Numbered from the stretch's first letter, positions 8,211-17,558 are shown. The stretch: DNA of 64,000 bases from Haloarcula amylovorans (GCF_004681185.1 NZ_SRIF01000002.1:1237456-1301455), one strand, 5' to 3'. The notes: a model not told the origin generated them from the sequence alone. Made by a program: numbers and translations.

Positions 8211-9266
8211 ATGACGGGAATGTCTCAGAACCATACTGGCCGGTCGTCACAAGAAGATATTGCGTGGTGCTACGACGCCGTCCACCGAGTGTCGCGGACG
8301 TTTAGCCTCACGATTTCGGAACTCGACGAGCCGATGGCACGCGACATCTGCGTCGGATATCTCCTCTGCCGAGTCGCCGATACCATCGAGGACGCCGGAC
8401 ACATCCCCCCGGCGGCGCAAGCCGAACTCCTCCGACTCTACAGCAGAACGCTCGATCCAGCCGCCGATGCCTCGATTCGAGCGTTCGACGACGCCGCCGC
8501 ACAGTGGCTACCGGGGACGATGACCGCCGACTGGGAAGTCGTCGACAACGCCTCCCGCGCGGTCGGCGTCTTCCGCTCGCTCGAACGCTCCTCGCTCGAA
8601 ACCATCAGAAATCCGGTTCGTGAACTCGTCGACGGAATGGCGATGTTCGTCGATCGCTACGCCGAGGAGGGCGGCCTCCGCATCCAGACGCTCGACGAGC
8701 TAGAGGAGTACTGCTGGTACGCCGCCGGAACCGTCGGCACGCTCGTCACTGGACTCGTCTCCCACGAGGCATCCGACGAACAGGTCACACAGATGGAGGA
8801 GAACGCCCGCGCGTTCGCCCTCCTCCTCCAGTTGGTCAACGTCGCCAAGGACGCCGCGACCGACTTAGAGCAGGAGAACAACGTCTATCTCCCGCTCGAA
8901 CTCTTAGAAGAGCAGGGACTGGACCACGACGACGTTGGCGACCCGGCCCATACCGACTCGCTCGTCCCGGTCATCGAACAGGTCACTGATCGTGCCGAGG
9001 GCTACTTAGACGGTGCACAGACGTGGCTCAAGGCAATGCCCGAAACCCGGGGCAACAAACTCTCGGCGTGGGCCATTCCGTTCTTGCTCGCCGTCGGCAC
9101 CATCCGAGAACTCCGTCAGCGCCCCGCCGACGTCATCGAGGAGGGCAACGTCAAGATTTCCCGCGAGGAGGTCCACGCAGTCTGCCAGCAGTTCGTCGGC
9201 GACGGCGAACCCGCACTTGGCGACCTCCGGCAGAAGATCCGACAGCGCCCGCTCCACGAGTACTGA
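8211..9266 (+). CDS. Squalene/phytoene synthase family, probably squalene synthase
   Basis: A 351-residue trans-isoprenyl diphosphate head-to-head synthase. Both Mg-binding aspartate motifs are present: D57-T-I-E-D61 and D214-A-A-T-D218. So is the S-R-T-F-S-L segment of the family. The Y-A-A-G-T-V-G-T-L-V-T block and the N-K-L-S-A-W-A-I-P-F-L segment resemble squalene synthases more than phytoene synthases. The enzyme would join two farnesyl diphosphates to squalene, used in haloarchaeal membranes. Start ATG at 8211 or 8220; both are compatible with the TATA-like box. A longer open frame upstream to 7767 runs antisense to the 78-aa gene and was rejected. Confidence 0.85.
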   Translation: MTGMSQNHTGRSSQEDIAWCYDAVHRVSRTFSLTISELDEPMARDICVGYLLCRVADTIEDAGHIPPAAQAELLRLYSRTLDPAADASIRAFDDAAAQWLPGTMTADWEVVDNASRAVGVFRSLERSSLETIRNPVRELVDGMAMFVDRYAEEGGLRIQTLDELEEYCWYAAGTVGTLVTGLVSHEASDEQVTQMEENARAFALLLQLVNVAKDAATDLEQENNVYLPLELLEEQGLDHDDVGDPAHTDSLVPVIEQVTDRAEGYLDGAQTWLKAMPETRGNKLSAWAIPFLLAVGTIRELRQRPADVIEEGNVKISREEVHAVCQQFVGDGEPALGDLRQKIRQRPLHEY

Positions 9267-9353
9267 GACCGCGACCGGCCGGTTCGACCGTTCCGACCAT
9301 TTTTGCTGCCGGACCGCGCAATCCTGAAACGTCACACGCGCTTAGGCGGAGCT

Positions 9354-9725
9354 ATGACAGAGACGCTCGAACTACCCAACGGTGACACCGTCTCGCCCGA
9401 GGACGTGTTCCTCTACAACGACTACCCCTATCGCCTCGTCTGGTGCGACGGGGACCACGCCTTCGAACTCTCGCCGTTGTACTGGGGCGACAGCGGGATG
9501 GACGTCCCCTTCCCCGACCGCGAAGCGCTGGTCGACCAGTGGGAGTCCGATTCGAGAGGACTGCTGACGGCCGAGGAATGGGCCGGCTGGCTCGACGACG
9601 CCAGCGACGACCCGCGTTTCGACGACGAGGAGGTCGCGCAACTGGCCGCGGAGCTACCGACCGAGTGGGAGCCAGACAGCGAGTCCGAATCCGGCGGCGG
9701 TCTCCGGGACAGACTCGGACTCTAA
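9354..9725 (+). CDS. Conserved hypothetical acidic protein, 123 aa
   Basis: An acidic, Trp- and Tyr-rich protein of 123 residues (M-T-E-T-L-E-L-P-N-G-D, then P-Y-R-L-V-W-C-D-G and L-Y-W-G-D-S-G-M). I do not recognise a family. No membrane segment or signal is visible. The ATG at 9354 is preferred over the longer frame from 9303 because the upstream residues are basic and unlike the rest. It lies 87 nt after the squalene synthase stop. Confidence 0.6.
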   Translation: MTETLELPNGDTVSPEDVFLYNDYPYRLVWCDGDHAFELSPLYWGDSGMDVPFPDREALVDQWESDSRGLLTAEEWAGWLDDASDDPRFDDEEVAQLAAELPTEWEPDSESESGGGLRDRLGL

Positions 9726-9770
9726 TGCGAGAGAAGTAGCTCGGCTTCCGGCGGCTATCGCGTGCGCTTC

Positions 9771-10304
9771 TCAGGGCGTCTCGATGTACGCGTAGTTCTC
9801 GCGGGCCTGCAGTTTCGTGAGTTCGCCGACGCCCGCGGGCACCGTCTCGACGCCGTCGATCAGCTCGGACTCGCTGATGCTGAACCCGTCCATCGAGTTC
9901 TGACACGCGCGAAACGAGACGCCGTCTTCGATGAGCGACCGCACGCGGTCGGGCTGTTCCGCCGTCGACTCTGCCAGTAGTTTGATACCCGCGCCGTTGG
10001 CGACGAGGACGGTGTTTTCCACCTCCGTCGAGTCGTCGGCGAGTAAGTTCGCCACGTTGTTGAGCGCGTGTTTCTGCTTGTCGGTGTCTGAAGCGAAATG
10101 AAAGACAGTACTCATCGTTGGCTCTGGGGTCGTGGTTTCGGTTTCCGTCTCGGTTTCGGTCGGTTCTGCTGTCTCTGTGTCGGTGTTGTCGGCTGGCATC
10201 CCGCCATCGCCGGTATCGCCATCGCCCGAACAACCGGCGACGCCGACTGCAGCGAGACCACCCGCCCACCGGAGGACCGTTCGTCTGGGGTGTTCGTCTG
10301 CCAC
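9771..10304 (-). CDS. DsrE-like domain protein, twin-arginine lipoprotein
   Basis: A 177-residue protein. It begins with a twin-arginine signal (R-R-T-V-L-R-W) and a lipobox V-A-G-C at Cys25, so it should be exported folded and lipid-anchored. A Thr/Glu-rich linker (about residues 40-62) precedes a domain of about 110 residues with the DsrE/DsrF alpha-beta pattern (H-F-A-S-D, A-L-N-N-V-A-N-L-L, V-L-V-A-N-G-A-G-I-K-L-L, V-S-F-R-A-C-Q-N-S-M). The Cys in F-R-A-C-Q-N matches the position often conserved in DsrE-like proteins. DsrE proteins carry sulfur in the cytoplasm; an exported form has an unknown role. Confidence 0.7.
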   Translation of the reverse strand: MADEHPRRTVLRWAGGLAAVGVAGCSGDGDTGDGGMPADNTDTETAEPTETETETETTTPEPTMSTVFHFASDTDKQKHALNNVANLLADDSTEVENTVLVANGAGIKLLAESTAEQPDRVRSLIEDGVSFRACQNSMDGFSISESELIDGVETVPAGVGELTKLQARENYAYIETP

Positions 10305-10411
10305 GAGAAGAGTTTTGGTCCCGATATCCCTTACTACGACGTTGCTAAACTGGTCCTCTTCTGTGAAACATCACAGTCTCCATCGTAGAGCCGTTTGGAG
10401 GTAGAAATGAG

Positions 10412-10435
10412 TGGGTTGGGGGCGGAGTTGAACCG
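10412..10435 (-). repeat. Degenerate copy 1 of the tRNA-Val 3' end
   Basis: Twenty-four bases match the T-arm and acceptor end of tRNA-Val at 10,648, with one extra G. About 30 nt further on, ggttcaatccgcccaac is close to the reverse complement, giving an inverted pair. Confidence 0.7.
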
Positions 10436-10525
10436 GAGTCACTTCACTCGCTACGCTCGCTCGTGACAGGGTTCAATCCGCCCAACGCACGATTCCTCCT
10501 CACGTTCGCTCGTCACAGAATAGAG

Positions 10526-10548
10526 TGGGTTGGGGCAGAGTTGAACCG
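10526..10548 (-). repeat. Degenerate copy 2 of the tRNA-Val 3' end
   Basis: Twenty-three bases match the tRNA-Val 3' end with a single substitution (gcagag for gcggag). It is followed by a partly inverted copy (ggctcaactcc) at about 10,580-10,590. Confidence 0.7.
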
Positions 10549-10647
10549 ACTGAAGACTCGCTTTGCTCGTCTTCTGGGGCTCAACTCCGACGACCGATAT
10601 AGACGCCGCTGATTCCTCACGCTGTTCGTCACAGCCGGCGTCAGAAA

Positions 10648-10722
10648 TGGGTTGGGGCGGAGTTGAACCGCCGACTTCCTCCGTGTGAAGGAGGTATCAT
10701 AACCGGACTAGATCACCAACCC
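10648..10722 (-). tRNA. tRNA-Val (CAC)
   Basis: Seventy-five nt fold as a cloverleaf on the minus strand. The acceptor stem is GGGTTGG/CCAACCC with discriminator A. The anticodon stem CCTCC/GGAGG carries the loop TTCACAC (anticodon CAC), and the T arm is GGCGG/CCGCC with loop TTCAACT. CCA is not encoded and no intron is seen. Confidence 0.93.
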
Positions 10723-10770
10723 GGTACACCTGTGGCTATTCGACCGGCTACATTAAGAATTGCGTTCCGA

Positions 10771-11040
10771 CTACGCTTCGGTCTGGCCTTTCTGGCGGTA
10801 GACCCCGACCTTCTCTCGAACGTTGCCGATCGTCCGTTCGCTCTTCTCACCGGCTTTCATCTGGAGGTCGGTAAGGTCGCTCTTGACTCTCTCTACCCGG
10901 CCCGGTTCGGGCTCTTTCTCCGTGCCCATCAGCTCCCGGACCCGCATCTCGATGGGTTCGAGTTCCGTCCTGAGACCCTTCCTGGCAGTCTGGCTGGCGC
11001 GCTTGAGGTAGTATCGGGTGTCTTCGAAGTGCCTGTTCAT
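10771..11040 (-). CDS. Small helical haloarchaeal protein, 89 aa
   Basis: A charged, all-helical protein of 89 residues (M-N-R-H-F-E-D-T-R-Y-Y-L-K-R-A, later R-V-E-R-V-K-S-D-L-T-D-L). It resembles a conserved small haloarchaeal family of unknown function that often sits alone. No motif suggests an enzyme; it may be coiled coil. It is divergent from the MBL hydrolase gene, with 89 nt between starts. Confidence 0.65.
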   Translation of the reverse strand: MNRHFEDTRYYLKRASQTARKGLRTELEPIEMRVRELMGTEKEPEPGRVERVKSDLTDLQMKAGEKSERTIGNVREKVGVYRQKGQTEA

Positions 11041-11129
11041 ATCTGTTCTTTCGCAGAGGACGAATAAACCAGTTACGCTCAGTCGAGTGTGTACGAACTG
11101 TTTTGCGTCGCCGGGCGATACGTCGTGGT

Positions 11130-12080
11130 ATGTTCACACGGGTGTCGATTCCGACGCCGTTCCAGGTCGGTGCGGTCAACGCCTACGTCGCGGGCCGTAC
11201 CGTCGTCGACCCGGGGCCAGACAGCGAAGAGGCGTGGTCACGACTGCTCGAAGCTCTGGAAGCCAGAGAGCTCGTACCTGAGGATGTCACGCAGGTGCTC
11301 GTTACGCATCCCCATCCGGACCACTTCGGCCTGGCAGCGCGGTTTCGAAGCGAAGGCGCACGCGTCATCGCCACCCCGGACGCCGCCGACATCATGGAGG
11401 ATTTCGGCGCGCGGCTGCGGTACGAACAGTCGTACTTCGCGGACTTCTTCGAGCGGTGTGGTATCTCTAGAGAGACCGCAGAGGCGGTTACACAGCTTCC
11501 GGAGGCGTTTCTCGCCTACGCCCAAAGCGTTGCTACGGATAGAACGGTCGAAAGCGATGATACGGTGACGGTAGACGACGAACCGCTCACCGTCGACGAG
11601 GTCACTGGTCACGCCGTCGGTGAGTGCATCTTCTCGTACGACACCGACGGCCGCCGAGAGGCCATCGTCGGCGACAACGTTCTCGGTGATATCACGCCCA
11701 ATCCGTTTCTCCAGCCACCGCCGGACCGCGGCGGTCAGCGACCTCGCGTCCTCCCGGCGTTCAACGACTCGCTCCGCTGGCTCCGCGAACAGGGCCACGA
11801 CAGATTTCTCACCGGCCACCGCGAACCGGTCGAATCGCCGGCCGAACGCATCGATGTCATCTTAGAAGAACACGACCAACGGACCGAGGAGGTCGCCGAT
11901 ATCGTGAGTGAGGGCACAACGACACCGGCCGACGTGATGACGGCGTTGTTCGGCGACCTGCCGGCGACGGAGTATTTCTCGGGGATGAGCGAGGCTGTCG
12001 GTCACTTGGACGTGCTCGAAGCGAACGGTCGCGTGGAAAAACGAGCGAGCGGCGGCGTCTTCGTCTACGGCTTACAGTAG
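11130..12080 (+). CDS. Metallo-beta-lactamase fold hydrolase
   Basis: A 316-residue protein with the zinc motif T-H-P-H-P-D-H (H60, H62, D64, H65), a later G-H-A-V-G-E in place of the usual G-H-T-x-G, and G-D-N-V-L. The C-terminal 100 residues, after T-G-H-R-E-P-V, form a helical domain like that of LACTB2 or glyoxalase-II-related hydrolases (A-D-V-M-T-A-L-F-G). It is a cytoplasmic hydrolase; the substrate cannot be read. The ATG at 11,130 starts the first strand M-F-T-R-V-S-I-P-T-P-F-Q-V and is better than the upstream frame. Its end overlaps the convergent nuoN stop by 9 nt. Confidence 0.82.
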   Translation: MFTRVSIPTPFQVGAVNAYVAGRTVVDPGPDSEEAWSRLLEALEARELVPEDVTQVLVTHPHPDHFGLAARFRSEGARVIATPDAADIMEDFGARLRYEQSYFADFFERCGISRETAEAVTQLPEAFLAYAQSVATDRTVESDDTVTVDDEPLTVDEVTGHAVGECIFSYDTDGRREAIVGDNVLGDITPNPFLQPPPDRGGQRPRVLPAFNDSLRWLREQGHDRFLTGHREPVESPAERIDVILEEHDQRTEEVADIVSEGTTTPADVMTALFGDLPATEYFSGMSEAVGHLDVLEANGRVEKRASGGVFVYGLQ

Positions 12081-13628
12081 TTCGGCTGCGCGCATCGCGA
12101 GGTCCGAGACGGTGCCGAAGCCGGGGATCAGGAGCACCGTCACGACGGCCGCGGCGACGATTGCAGTGTAGAGACCGGTCGGATACGAGTCGATAGAGCG
12201 GTCACCAGTCGGCTCTTCGACCCACATCGCCTTGACGACTCGCGAGTAGTAGAACAGCGACAGTGCGCTGTTGATGACCAGCGAGGCAGCGAGCGTCCAC
12301 GCGCCGACGTTCAGCGTCGCCGAGAAGAGGTAGAACTTCGAGAAGAACCCACCACCGATTGGCAGGCCGGCGAGGCTGAAGAGGAAGATGGTCATCGCGG
12401 CACAGGCCAGCGGAGCCTGTCGCCCGAGACCGTTGTAGTCCTCGAAGCGGCGACCGACACCCCAGTACTCCGCCAGCGCGATGAACAGGAACGCGCCGGT
12501 GTTCATGAAGCCATAGACCAGCAGATGGGCCATCCCGGCGCTCATGCTGAAGGCCATCCCGTCGCCGGAGGCCGACAGCGCGGCCAGCCCGATGAGGACG
12601 TAGCCCGCGTGACCGACGCTGGAATACGCCATCATCCGCTTGACCTTCTCCTGGGTGGCCGCGGCGAAGTTCCCGACGAACATCGTCACGATCGCCAGGA
12701 TCTGGAAGACGACGAACCAGCTGATGACGTCACCACTCGACGTAAGCGCGCCGATGGGGAACGCGACGGCGAAGGCGCGAAACGCCAGCACGAACCCGGC
12801 GGCTTTCGACGCCGACGAGAGGAACGCCGAGACAGGTGCGGGCGCGCCCTCGTATGCTTCCGGTGCCCAGAAATGGAACGGAACGGCGGCCATCTTGAAG
12901 GCGATTCCGCCGATGACCAGCAGGATACCGACGCCGAGTATCGACGCTGGCACCTGGGCCGACTGCGCCTGGATGGAACCATCGACGACCGCCTGGACGG
13001 TACCGCTGTCGATGGCCGCGGCGACGGCGTCGAACCGGAGGACGCCCGTCGCTGCGTACACCAGCGAGATGCCGTAGGCGAAGACGGCCGAGGACACTGC
13101 GCCGATGAGGAAGTACTTCAGGCCCGCCTCGACGCTTCCGCGGTTGTTCTTGAGAATCGCGACGAGCGCGTACGACGGCAGCGAGACGAGTTCGAACGCG
13201 ACGAACGCCGTCGCCAGACTGTTCGCGGCGCTGAGGATGGACATCCCCGACGCCGATAGCAGCACGAGCGCGTAGAACTCGGCCTGGTAGGCGTGTTCTC
13301 TAATGTAGTCCGTACTCGCGAGCGTCACGAGCGCGGTGACGCTCGCCACGATGATCATGAAGAACAGCGCCATCTGGTCGACGACCAGCTGGCCGTTGAA
13401 CAGCGTGGCGACTCCCTGACCGCCCTCTGACTGGGGGATCCCGGTGCCGCCGAAGATGAACCAGACGGCGAAGGCCAGCGAGGCCAGCGACCCGACGACG
13501 GAGACGCCGCCGAGCAGACTCGTGTTGGTCGTATCGGGATCGATGCTGTCGATTAACAGCAAGGCGAGCGCCGTCACACCGAGCGCGAGTGCCGGGGCGA
13601 GTGCCGCCCACGTGGGTAGCTGCACCAT
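12072..13628 (-). CDS. nuoN: Complex I subunit NuoN
   Basis: A 518-residue polytopic membrane protein of the Mrp-antiporter-like family, with about 14 hydrophobic helices. It carries the family blocks F-A-I-A-S-Y, S-S-V-G-H-A-G-Y and L-A-G-L-P, and is the last gene of the nuo operon. NuoN is one of three proton-pumping antiporter-like subunits in the membrane arm of the quinone oxidoreductase. It directly abuts nuoM (stop 13,629 against start 13,628), consistent with translational coupling. Confidence 0.92.
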   Translation of the reverse strand: MVQLPTWAALAPALALGVTALALLLIDSIDPDTTNTSLLGGVSVVGSLASLAFAVWFIFGGTGIPQSEGGQGVATLFNGQLVVDQMALFFMIIVASVTALVTLASTDYIREHAYQAEFYALVLLSASGMSILSAANSLATAFVAFELVSLPSYALVAILKNNRGSVEAGLKYFLIGAVSSAVFAYGISLVYAATGVLRFDAVAAAIDSGTVQAVVDGSIQAQSAQVPASILGVGILLVIGGIAFKMAAVPFHFWAPEAYEGAPAPVSAFLSSASKAAGFVLAFRAFAVAFPIGALTSSGDVISWFVVFQILAIVTMFVGNFAAATQEKVKRMMAYSSVGHAGYVLIGLAALSASGDGMAFSMSAGMAHLLVYGFMNTGAFLFIALAEYWGVGRRFEDYNGLGRQAPLACAAMTIFLFSLAGLPIGGGFFSKFYLFSATLNVGAWTLAASLVINSALSLFYYSRVVKAMWVEEPTGDRSIDSYPTGLYTAIVAAAVVTVLLIPGFGTVSDLAMRAAELL

Positions 13629-15158
13629 CTATGCACCACCTCCGGTGAGCGGCGCGATCGCGTGTTGAATCATGTCGTAGGAGAGGTCGGGGGCCACACC
13701 GAGTGCGATGACCAGCAGGAGGAGGACGGCCAGCGGCGCGACATCGTGGAACGCCGCAGGACCGACCTCGTAGTCCGTTTCCAGGTGGAAGCCACCGAAG
13801 AGCGTGCGTTGCATCGCCCACAGCAGGTAGCCGGCGACGATGACGATACCGAACATGGCGAGTGAGGTCAGTAGCGGTGCGGCACTACCGAGCGTCGCTG
13901 CGTCGAACGCGCCCTGGAAGATGAGGAACTCGGCGGCGAAGCCGGCCATCAGCGGCAGGCCCATGTAGCCGAAGGCCGCCGCGACGAAGATGCCGACCGT
14001 CCACGGCATCCGGTCTGCGAGGCCGGACATGTCACCAACCATCCGCGTGTGCGTCGTGTTGTAGATGACGCCGACGGTCATGAACATCAGTCCCGAGATG
14101 AGGCCGTGTGCGACCATCTGGAACGTCGCCCCGCCCATGCCGTGGGGCGTGAAGGCGACGAGGCCGAGGATGACGTACCCCATCGACGAGATGGAGGAGT
14201 ACGCGACGATGCGTTTGAGGTCGCGTTGGGCCAGTGCCAGCATCGCACCGTAGATGACGCTGACGACGCCGACGATGGCGAGCGGGATGGCGAGCGCCCG
14301 CGCCGTCTCGGCGAGCATCGTGAAGTTGAACCGGAGCAACGCGTAGGTCCCCATCTTCAGGAGGACGCCGGCCAGCATGACCGACACCGGCGTCGGGGCC
14401 TCGACGTGGGCGTCGGGCAGCCACGTGTGCAGCGGGAAGACGGGCACCTTCACCGCGAAGCCGACGAACATCAGGACGAAGGAAATCGTCGCAAGTCCGA
14501 TGCCTGCGATTTCAGGTAGTCCGGAGGCGTTCCGGAACGCTTCGGTCATCGCTGGTAGCGAAAGCGACGTGAGGTCCGTGCTGAACACCAGCGCGAACAG
14601 GCCCGCGAACATGACCAGCGAGGCCACGTTCGTGTAGACGAAGAACTTGATAGCGGCGTACTTCCGCCGAGGACCGCCCCAGACGCCGATGAGGAAGTAC
14701 ATCGGGATGAGCACACCCTCCCAGAAGACGAACCAGAGGAAGAAATCCAGCGCCGCGAAGACGCCGATGAGGCTCACCTCCATCAGGAGCATCAGGCCGT
14801 AGAACTGGGACTGGCGCTCGGAGATGGGCGTCCACGCCGAGACGATCGCCAGCGTGGTCAGGATGGTCGTCAGCGTGAGCAGCGGCATGCTGACGCCGTC
14901 TAGCCCGACGTAGTAGGAGATGCTGTAGCCGGCGAGGTCGATCCACGGAATCTGCTGACCGAACGCGACGCCTTCCGGCGACAGCAGGGCGTTGCCCGCC
15001 CCGCCGTTCTGGGTCAGGAAGACGTAGTACATGTAGATACTCGCCAGCGCGGGCACGGCGCTGACGGCCGCGGAGACTTTCCCGGCCAGGCGGTTTGGCG
15101 TCAGCATAACGCCGACGCTACCGAGGAGTGTTACTGCGAGGAGTGCAGCGATCCACAT
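13629..15158 (-). CDS. nuoM: Complex I subunit NuoM
   Basis: A 509-residue antiporter-like membrane subunit. It is recognised by the D-G-V-S-M-P-L-L-T-L-T block, F-F-L-W-F-V-F-W-E-G (with the conserved Glu), A-V-K-V-P-V-F-P-L-H-T-W-L-P-D-A-H and A-Y-S-S-I-S-S-M-G-Y. The Lys and Glu residues of these blocks are the expected proton-channel residues. It sits between nuoL (abutting at 15,158/15,159) and nuoN in a gap-free operon. Confidence 0.95.
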   Translation of the reverse strand: MWIAALLAVTLLGSVGVMLTPNRLAGKVSAAVSAVPALASIYMYYVFLTQNGGAGNALLSPEGVAFGQQIPWIDLAGYSISYYVGLDGVSMPLLTLTTILTTLAIVSAWTPISERQSQFYGLMLLMEVSLIGVFAALDFFLWFVFWEGVLIPMYFLIGVWGGPRRKYAAIKFFVYTNVASLVMFAGLFALVFSTDLTSLSLPAMTEAFRNASGLPEIAGIGLATISFVLMFVGFAVKVPVFPLHTWLPDAHVEAPTPVSVMLAGVLLKMGTYALLRFNFTMLAETARALAIPLAIVGVVSVIYGAMLALAQRDLKRIVAYSSISSMGYVILGLVAFTPHGMGGATFQMVAHGLISGLMFMTVGVIYNTTHTRMVGDMSGLADRMPWTVGIFVAAAFGYMGLPLMAGFAAEFLIFQGAFDAATLGSAAPLLTSLAMFGIVIVAGYLLWAMQRTLFGGFHLETDYEVGPAAFHDVAPLAVLLLLVIALGVAPDLSYDMIQHAIAPLTGGGA

Positions 15159-17252
15159 TCAGAACCACCCCCCGGCGAAGCCGAAGACGGCCAACAGAAG
15201 CACGAGTCCGAGCGTCAGCAACATCGCGTAGTTGTTGACGACACCCGACTGGATGCGACGCATCCGACTGCCGCCGAACAGACTCACACTGGAGACGCCG
15301 TTGACGACGCCGTCGACGACGCCCTGATCGAACTTATCCATCGCGCGCGAGAGTGGGTAGGTGGCACCCGTCGCGAGCCACACCTGATACTCGTCTTGAT
15401 AGTAGTTGTGCATGAGTAGCGTCTTCAGACCGCCCAGTTTGTCCGTGTGCTCGGTCGGGCTGGGACCGCGGTACAGCGCCGTCGCGGCACCGGCACCAGC
15501 CAGCGCCAGTCCGAGCGAAACGGCCGCCGAGGCGAGCAGCGTCGGCGTCTCGCCCAGCGGATAGCCCGCACTGACGTGGGCCACGTCGTGTAGGAGCGTC
15601 TCGTAGTGGTGAAGCCCGGTGTTGAGCGCCGCGGGCCAACCGCCCTCTTCGGGGCCGAGGAGCCATGCGTGCAGGAAGTCGATGTGTGAACCCGTGAGTT
15701 CGACGACCGGTTTCATGTTGATGAACCCGACCGTCGCCGCCAGCACGCCGAGCACCGCGAGCGGCCCCTTGACGTTCCAGCGAACGCCGTGGGGGTTGCG
15801 CGCGGTGTCCGTCCGAGCGTTCCCGTGGAAGGTGAGGAACACCATCCGGAAGGTGTAGAAGCCGGTGAAGAAGACGGCCAGTAGTCCCATCGCGTACGCG
15901 AGGAGATACGCCGTCCCGAGACCGCCTTCGCTGCCGAATCCGTGGATGAGTGCCTCGTAGAGCACTTCGTCCTTCGACCAGAACCCGGCGAAGGGAACGA
16001 TACCGGCGAGCGCCAGCGACCCGGAGAGGAACGCGTAGTAGGTCACCGGCATCTTGTCTTTCAGGCCACCCATGTCCCACATGTTCTCGTTGTGGTGCAT
16101 GGCGATGATGACCGAGCCGGCACCGAGGAACAGCAGCGCCTTGAAGACGGCGTGGGTGGTCAGGTGGAAGACGGCGGCGACGTAGCCGCCGGACCCCAGC
16201 GCGAGCATCATATAGCCGTACTGAGAGATGGTGGAGTACGCGAGCACCTGCTTGATCTCCTGTTTGACGAGGCCCATCGTCGCCGCGAACAGGGCCGTGA
16301 AGCCACCGACGAGCGCGATGACGGCCAGCGCTGTCGGGGAGATCGCGTAGAACCCGTACATGCGTGCGACGAGGTAGACGCCGGCCGCGACCATCGTCGC
16401 CGCGTGGATGAGCGCGGAAACGGGCGTCGGACCCTCCATCGCGTCGGGGAGCCAGGTGTGAAGCGGGAACTGCGCGGACTTCCCGATGACGCCGCCGAGC
16501 ACGAGCAGCCCGAGCACGGTGAACCACGCTTGCGGACCGAGACCGACCGTGTCGAGCATCCCGATGGCCTCCGTCTCGCCGTCGACGATGGCGTGTTCGG
16601 CCAGTACCGGGAAGCTCTCGGCGACCACTTCACCGCCCTGCGTGACGGGCGCGAAGAGGCCGGTACCGAAGGTCGCAAAGATGCCGACGACGCCGATGAG
16701 GAAGAAGTAGTCACCGAAGCGGGTGACGAGGAACGCCTTCTTCGCGGCGCTCGGCGGGCCATCCTCGCGGAACCAGAAGCCGATGAGCAGGTACGAACAC
16801 AGGCCCACGAGCTCGAAGAACATGAACGCCATCAGCAGGTTGTTGGCGACGACGAACCCGAGCATGCTCGCGGTGAACAGGCCGAGTCCGGCGTAGTAGC
16901 GCGGGAGGCCGGTCTCGCCTTCGTCGTTCATGTAGCCAAGTGAGAAGACGTGGACGAGGAAGGCGATGAGACAGACGATGAGCAACATCAGCGCCGAGAG
17001 CGGGTCGAGCAAGAGTCCGAAGCGAAGCTGAAGCGACTCCACGCCGGCGACCCACGTGTAGATAAACTCGTTGTGGACGCTGCCGCCGGCGACGGTCAGC
17101 GCGACCCAGATAGAGAGCAGTAGGGACCCACCCGTCGCGGCGATGCCCGCGAGCGCGCCGCCTTTCGGCATGCGGTCGCCGGCAAACAGCGCGACGAGGA
17201 ACGATACGAACGGGAGCAGCACGATCGCTGGAGCGTATGTGAATGCAGCCAT
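15159..17252 (-). CDS. nuoL: Complex I subunit NuoL
   Basis: A 697-residue membrane subunit, larger than NuoM and NuoN because of the C-terminal region that forms the lateral helix in this family. Signature blocks are S-L-G-Y-M-N-D-E, F-E-L-V-G-L-C-S-Y-L-L, A-Q-F-P-L-H-T-W-L-P-D-A-M-E-G-P-T-P-V-S and A-Y-S-T-I-S-Q-Y-G-Y. It is the distal proton pump of the membrane arm and lies 3 nt after nuoK. Confidence 0.96.
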   Translation of the reverse strand: MAAFTYAPAIVLLPFVSFLVALFAGDRMPKGGALAGIAATGGSLLLSIWVALTVAGGSVHNEFIYTWVAGVESLQLRFGLLLDPLSALMLLIVCLIAFLVHVFSLGYMNDEGETGLPRYYAGLGLFTASMLGFVVANNLLMAFMFFELVGLCSYLLIGFWFREDGPPSAAKKAFLVTRFGDYFFLIGVVGIFATFGTGLFAPVTQGGEVVAESFPVLAEHAIVDGETEAIGMLDTVGLGPQAWFTVLGLLVLGGVIGKSAQFPLHTWLPDAMEGPTPVSALIHAATMVAAGVYLVARMYGFYAISPTALAVIALVGGFTALFAATMGLVKQEIKQVLAYSTISQYGYMMLALGSGGYVAAVFHLTTHAVFKALLFLGAGSVIIAMHHNENMWDMGGLKDKMPVTYYAFLSGSLALAGIVPFAGFWSKDEVLYEALIHGFGSEGGLGTAYLLAYAMGLLAVFFTGFYTFRMVFLTFHGNARTDTARNPHGVRWNVKGPLAVLGVLAATVGFINMKPVVELTGSHIDFLHAWLLGPEEGGWPAALNTGLHHYETLLHDVAHVSAGYPLGETPTLLASAAVSLGLALAGAGAATALYRGPSPTEHTDKLGGLKTLLMHNYYQDEYQVWLATGATYPLSRAMDKFDQGVVDGVVNGVSSVSLFGGSRMRRIQSGVVNNYAMLLTLGLVLLLAVFGFAGGWF

Positions 17253-17255
17253 CTG

Positions 17256-17558
17256 TTACCACCTCATCGTCGTCGCCTTCGTCACGTCTACGTCTGTGAA
17301 GTTGCGGTACAGCACGAGGATGATACCGATCCCGACCGCCACTTCGGCGGCGGCAAGCGCCATCGTGAACAGGCTAAATACCTGTCCAGTGAGGTTGCCG
17401 TGCTGGAGCGAGAACGCGACGAAGTTGATGTTCGCCGCGTTCAACATCAGCTCGACGGACATCAGGAAGATCAGCGCGTTCCGCCGAGTGAGGATACCGA
17501 AGAGGCCGATACAGAACACGGCCGCAGAGAGCAACAGGTACGCCTGTGCGGGAATCAC
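17256..17558 (-). CDS. nuoK: Complex I subunit NuoK
   Basis: A 100-residue, three-helix membrane protein of typical NuoK length. The buried Glu residues used for proton transfer are visible in the second and third helices (M-S-V-E-L-M-L-N-A-A-N and A-A-A-E-V-A-V-G). Its start overlaps the end of the NuoJ2 gene by 4 nt. Confidence 0.95.
   Translation of the reverse strand: MIPAQAYLLLSAAVFCIGLFGILTRRNALIFLMSVELMLNAANINFVAFSLQHGNLTGQVFSLFTMALAAAEVAVGIGIILVLYRNFTDVDVTKATTMRW

Larger units (their letters stand above)
10305..10647 (+). other. Gene-free stretch with tRNA-derived and palindromic repeats
   Basis: No credible gene lies here. The interval holds two degenerate copies of the tRNA-Val 3' end, inverted echoes of them, and short GC palindromes of the type ctcgctacgctcgctcg that recur near other integration scars in this window (about 54,770 and 58,500). 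Confidence 0.6.

Noticed and set aside
10412..10548. Possible extra tRNA-Val genes
   Set aside because: The copies lack anticodon and D arms and the acceptor cannot pair.
15334..16943. Long open frames in both directions within nuoL
   Set aside because: Both are Arg- or Asp-rich shadows; nuoL itself is complete.
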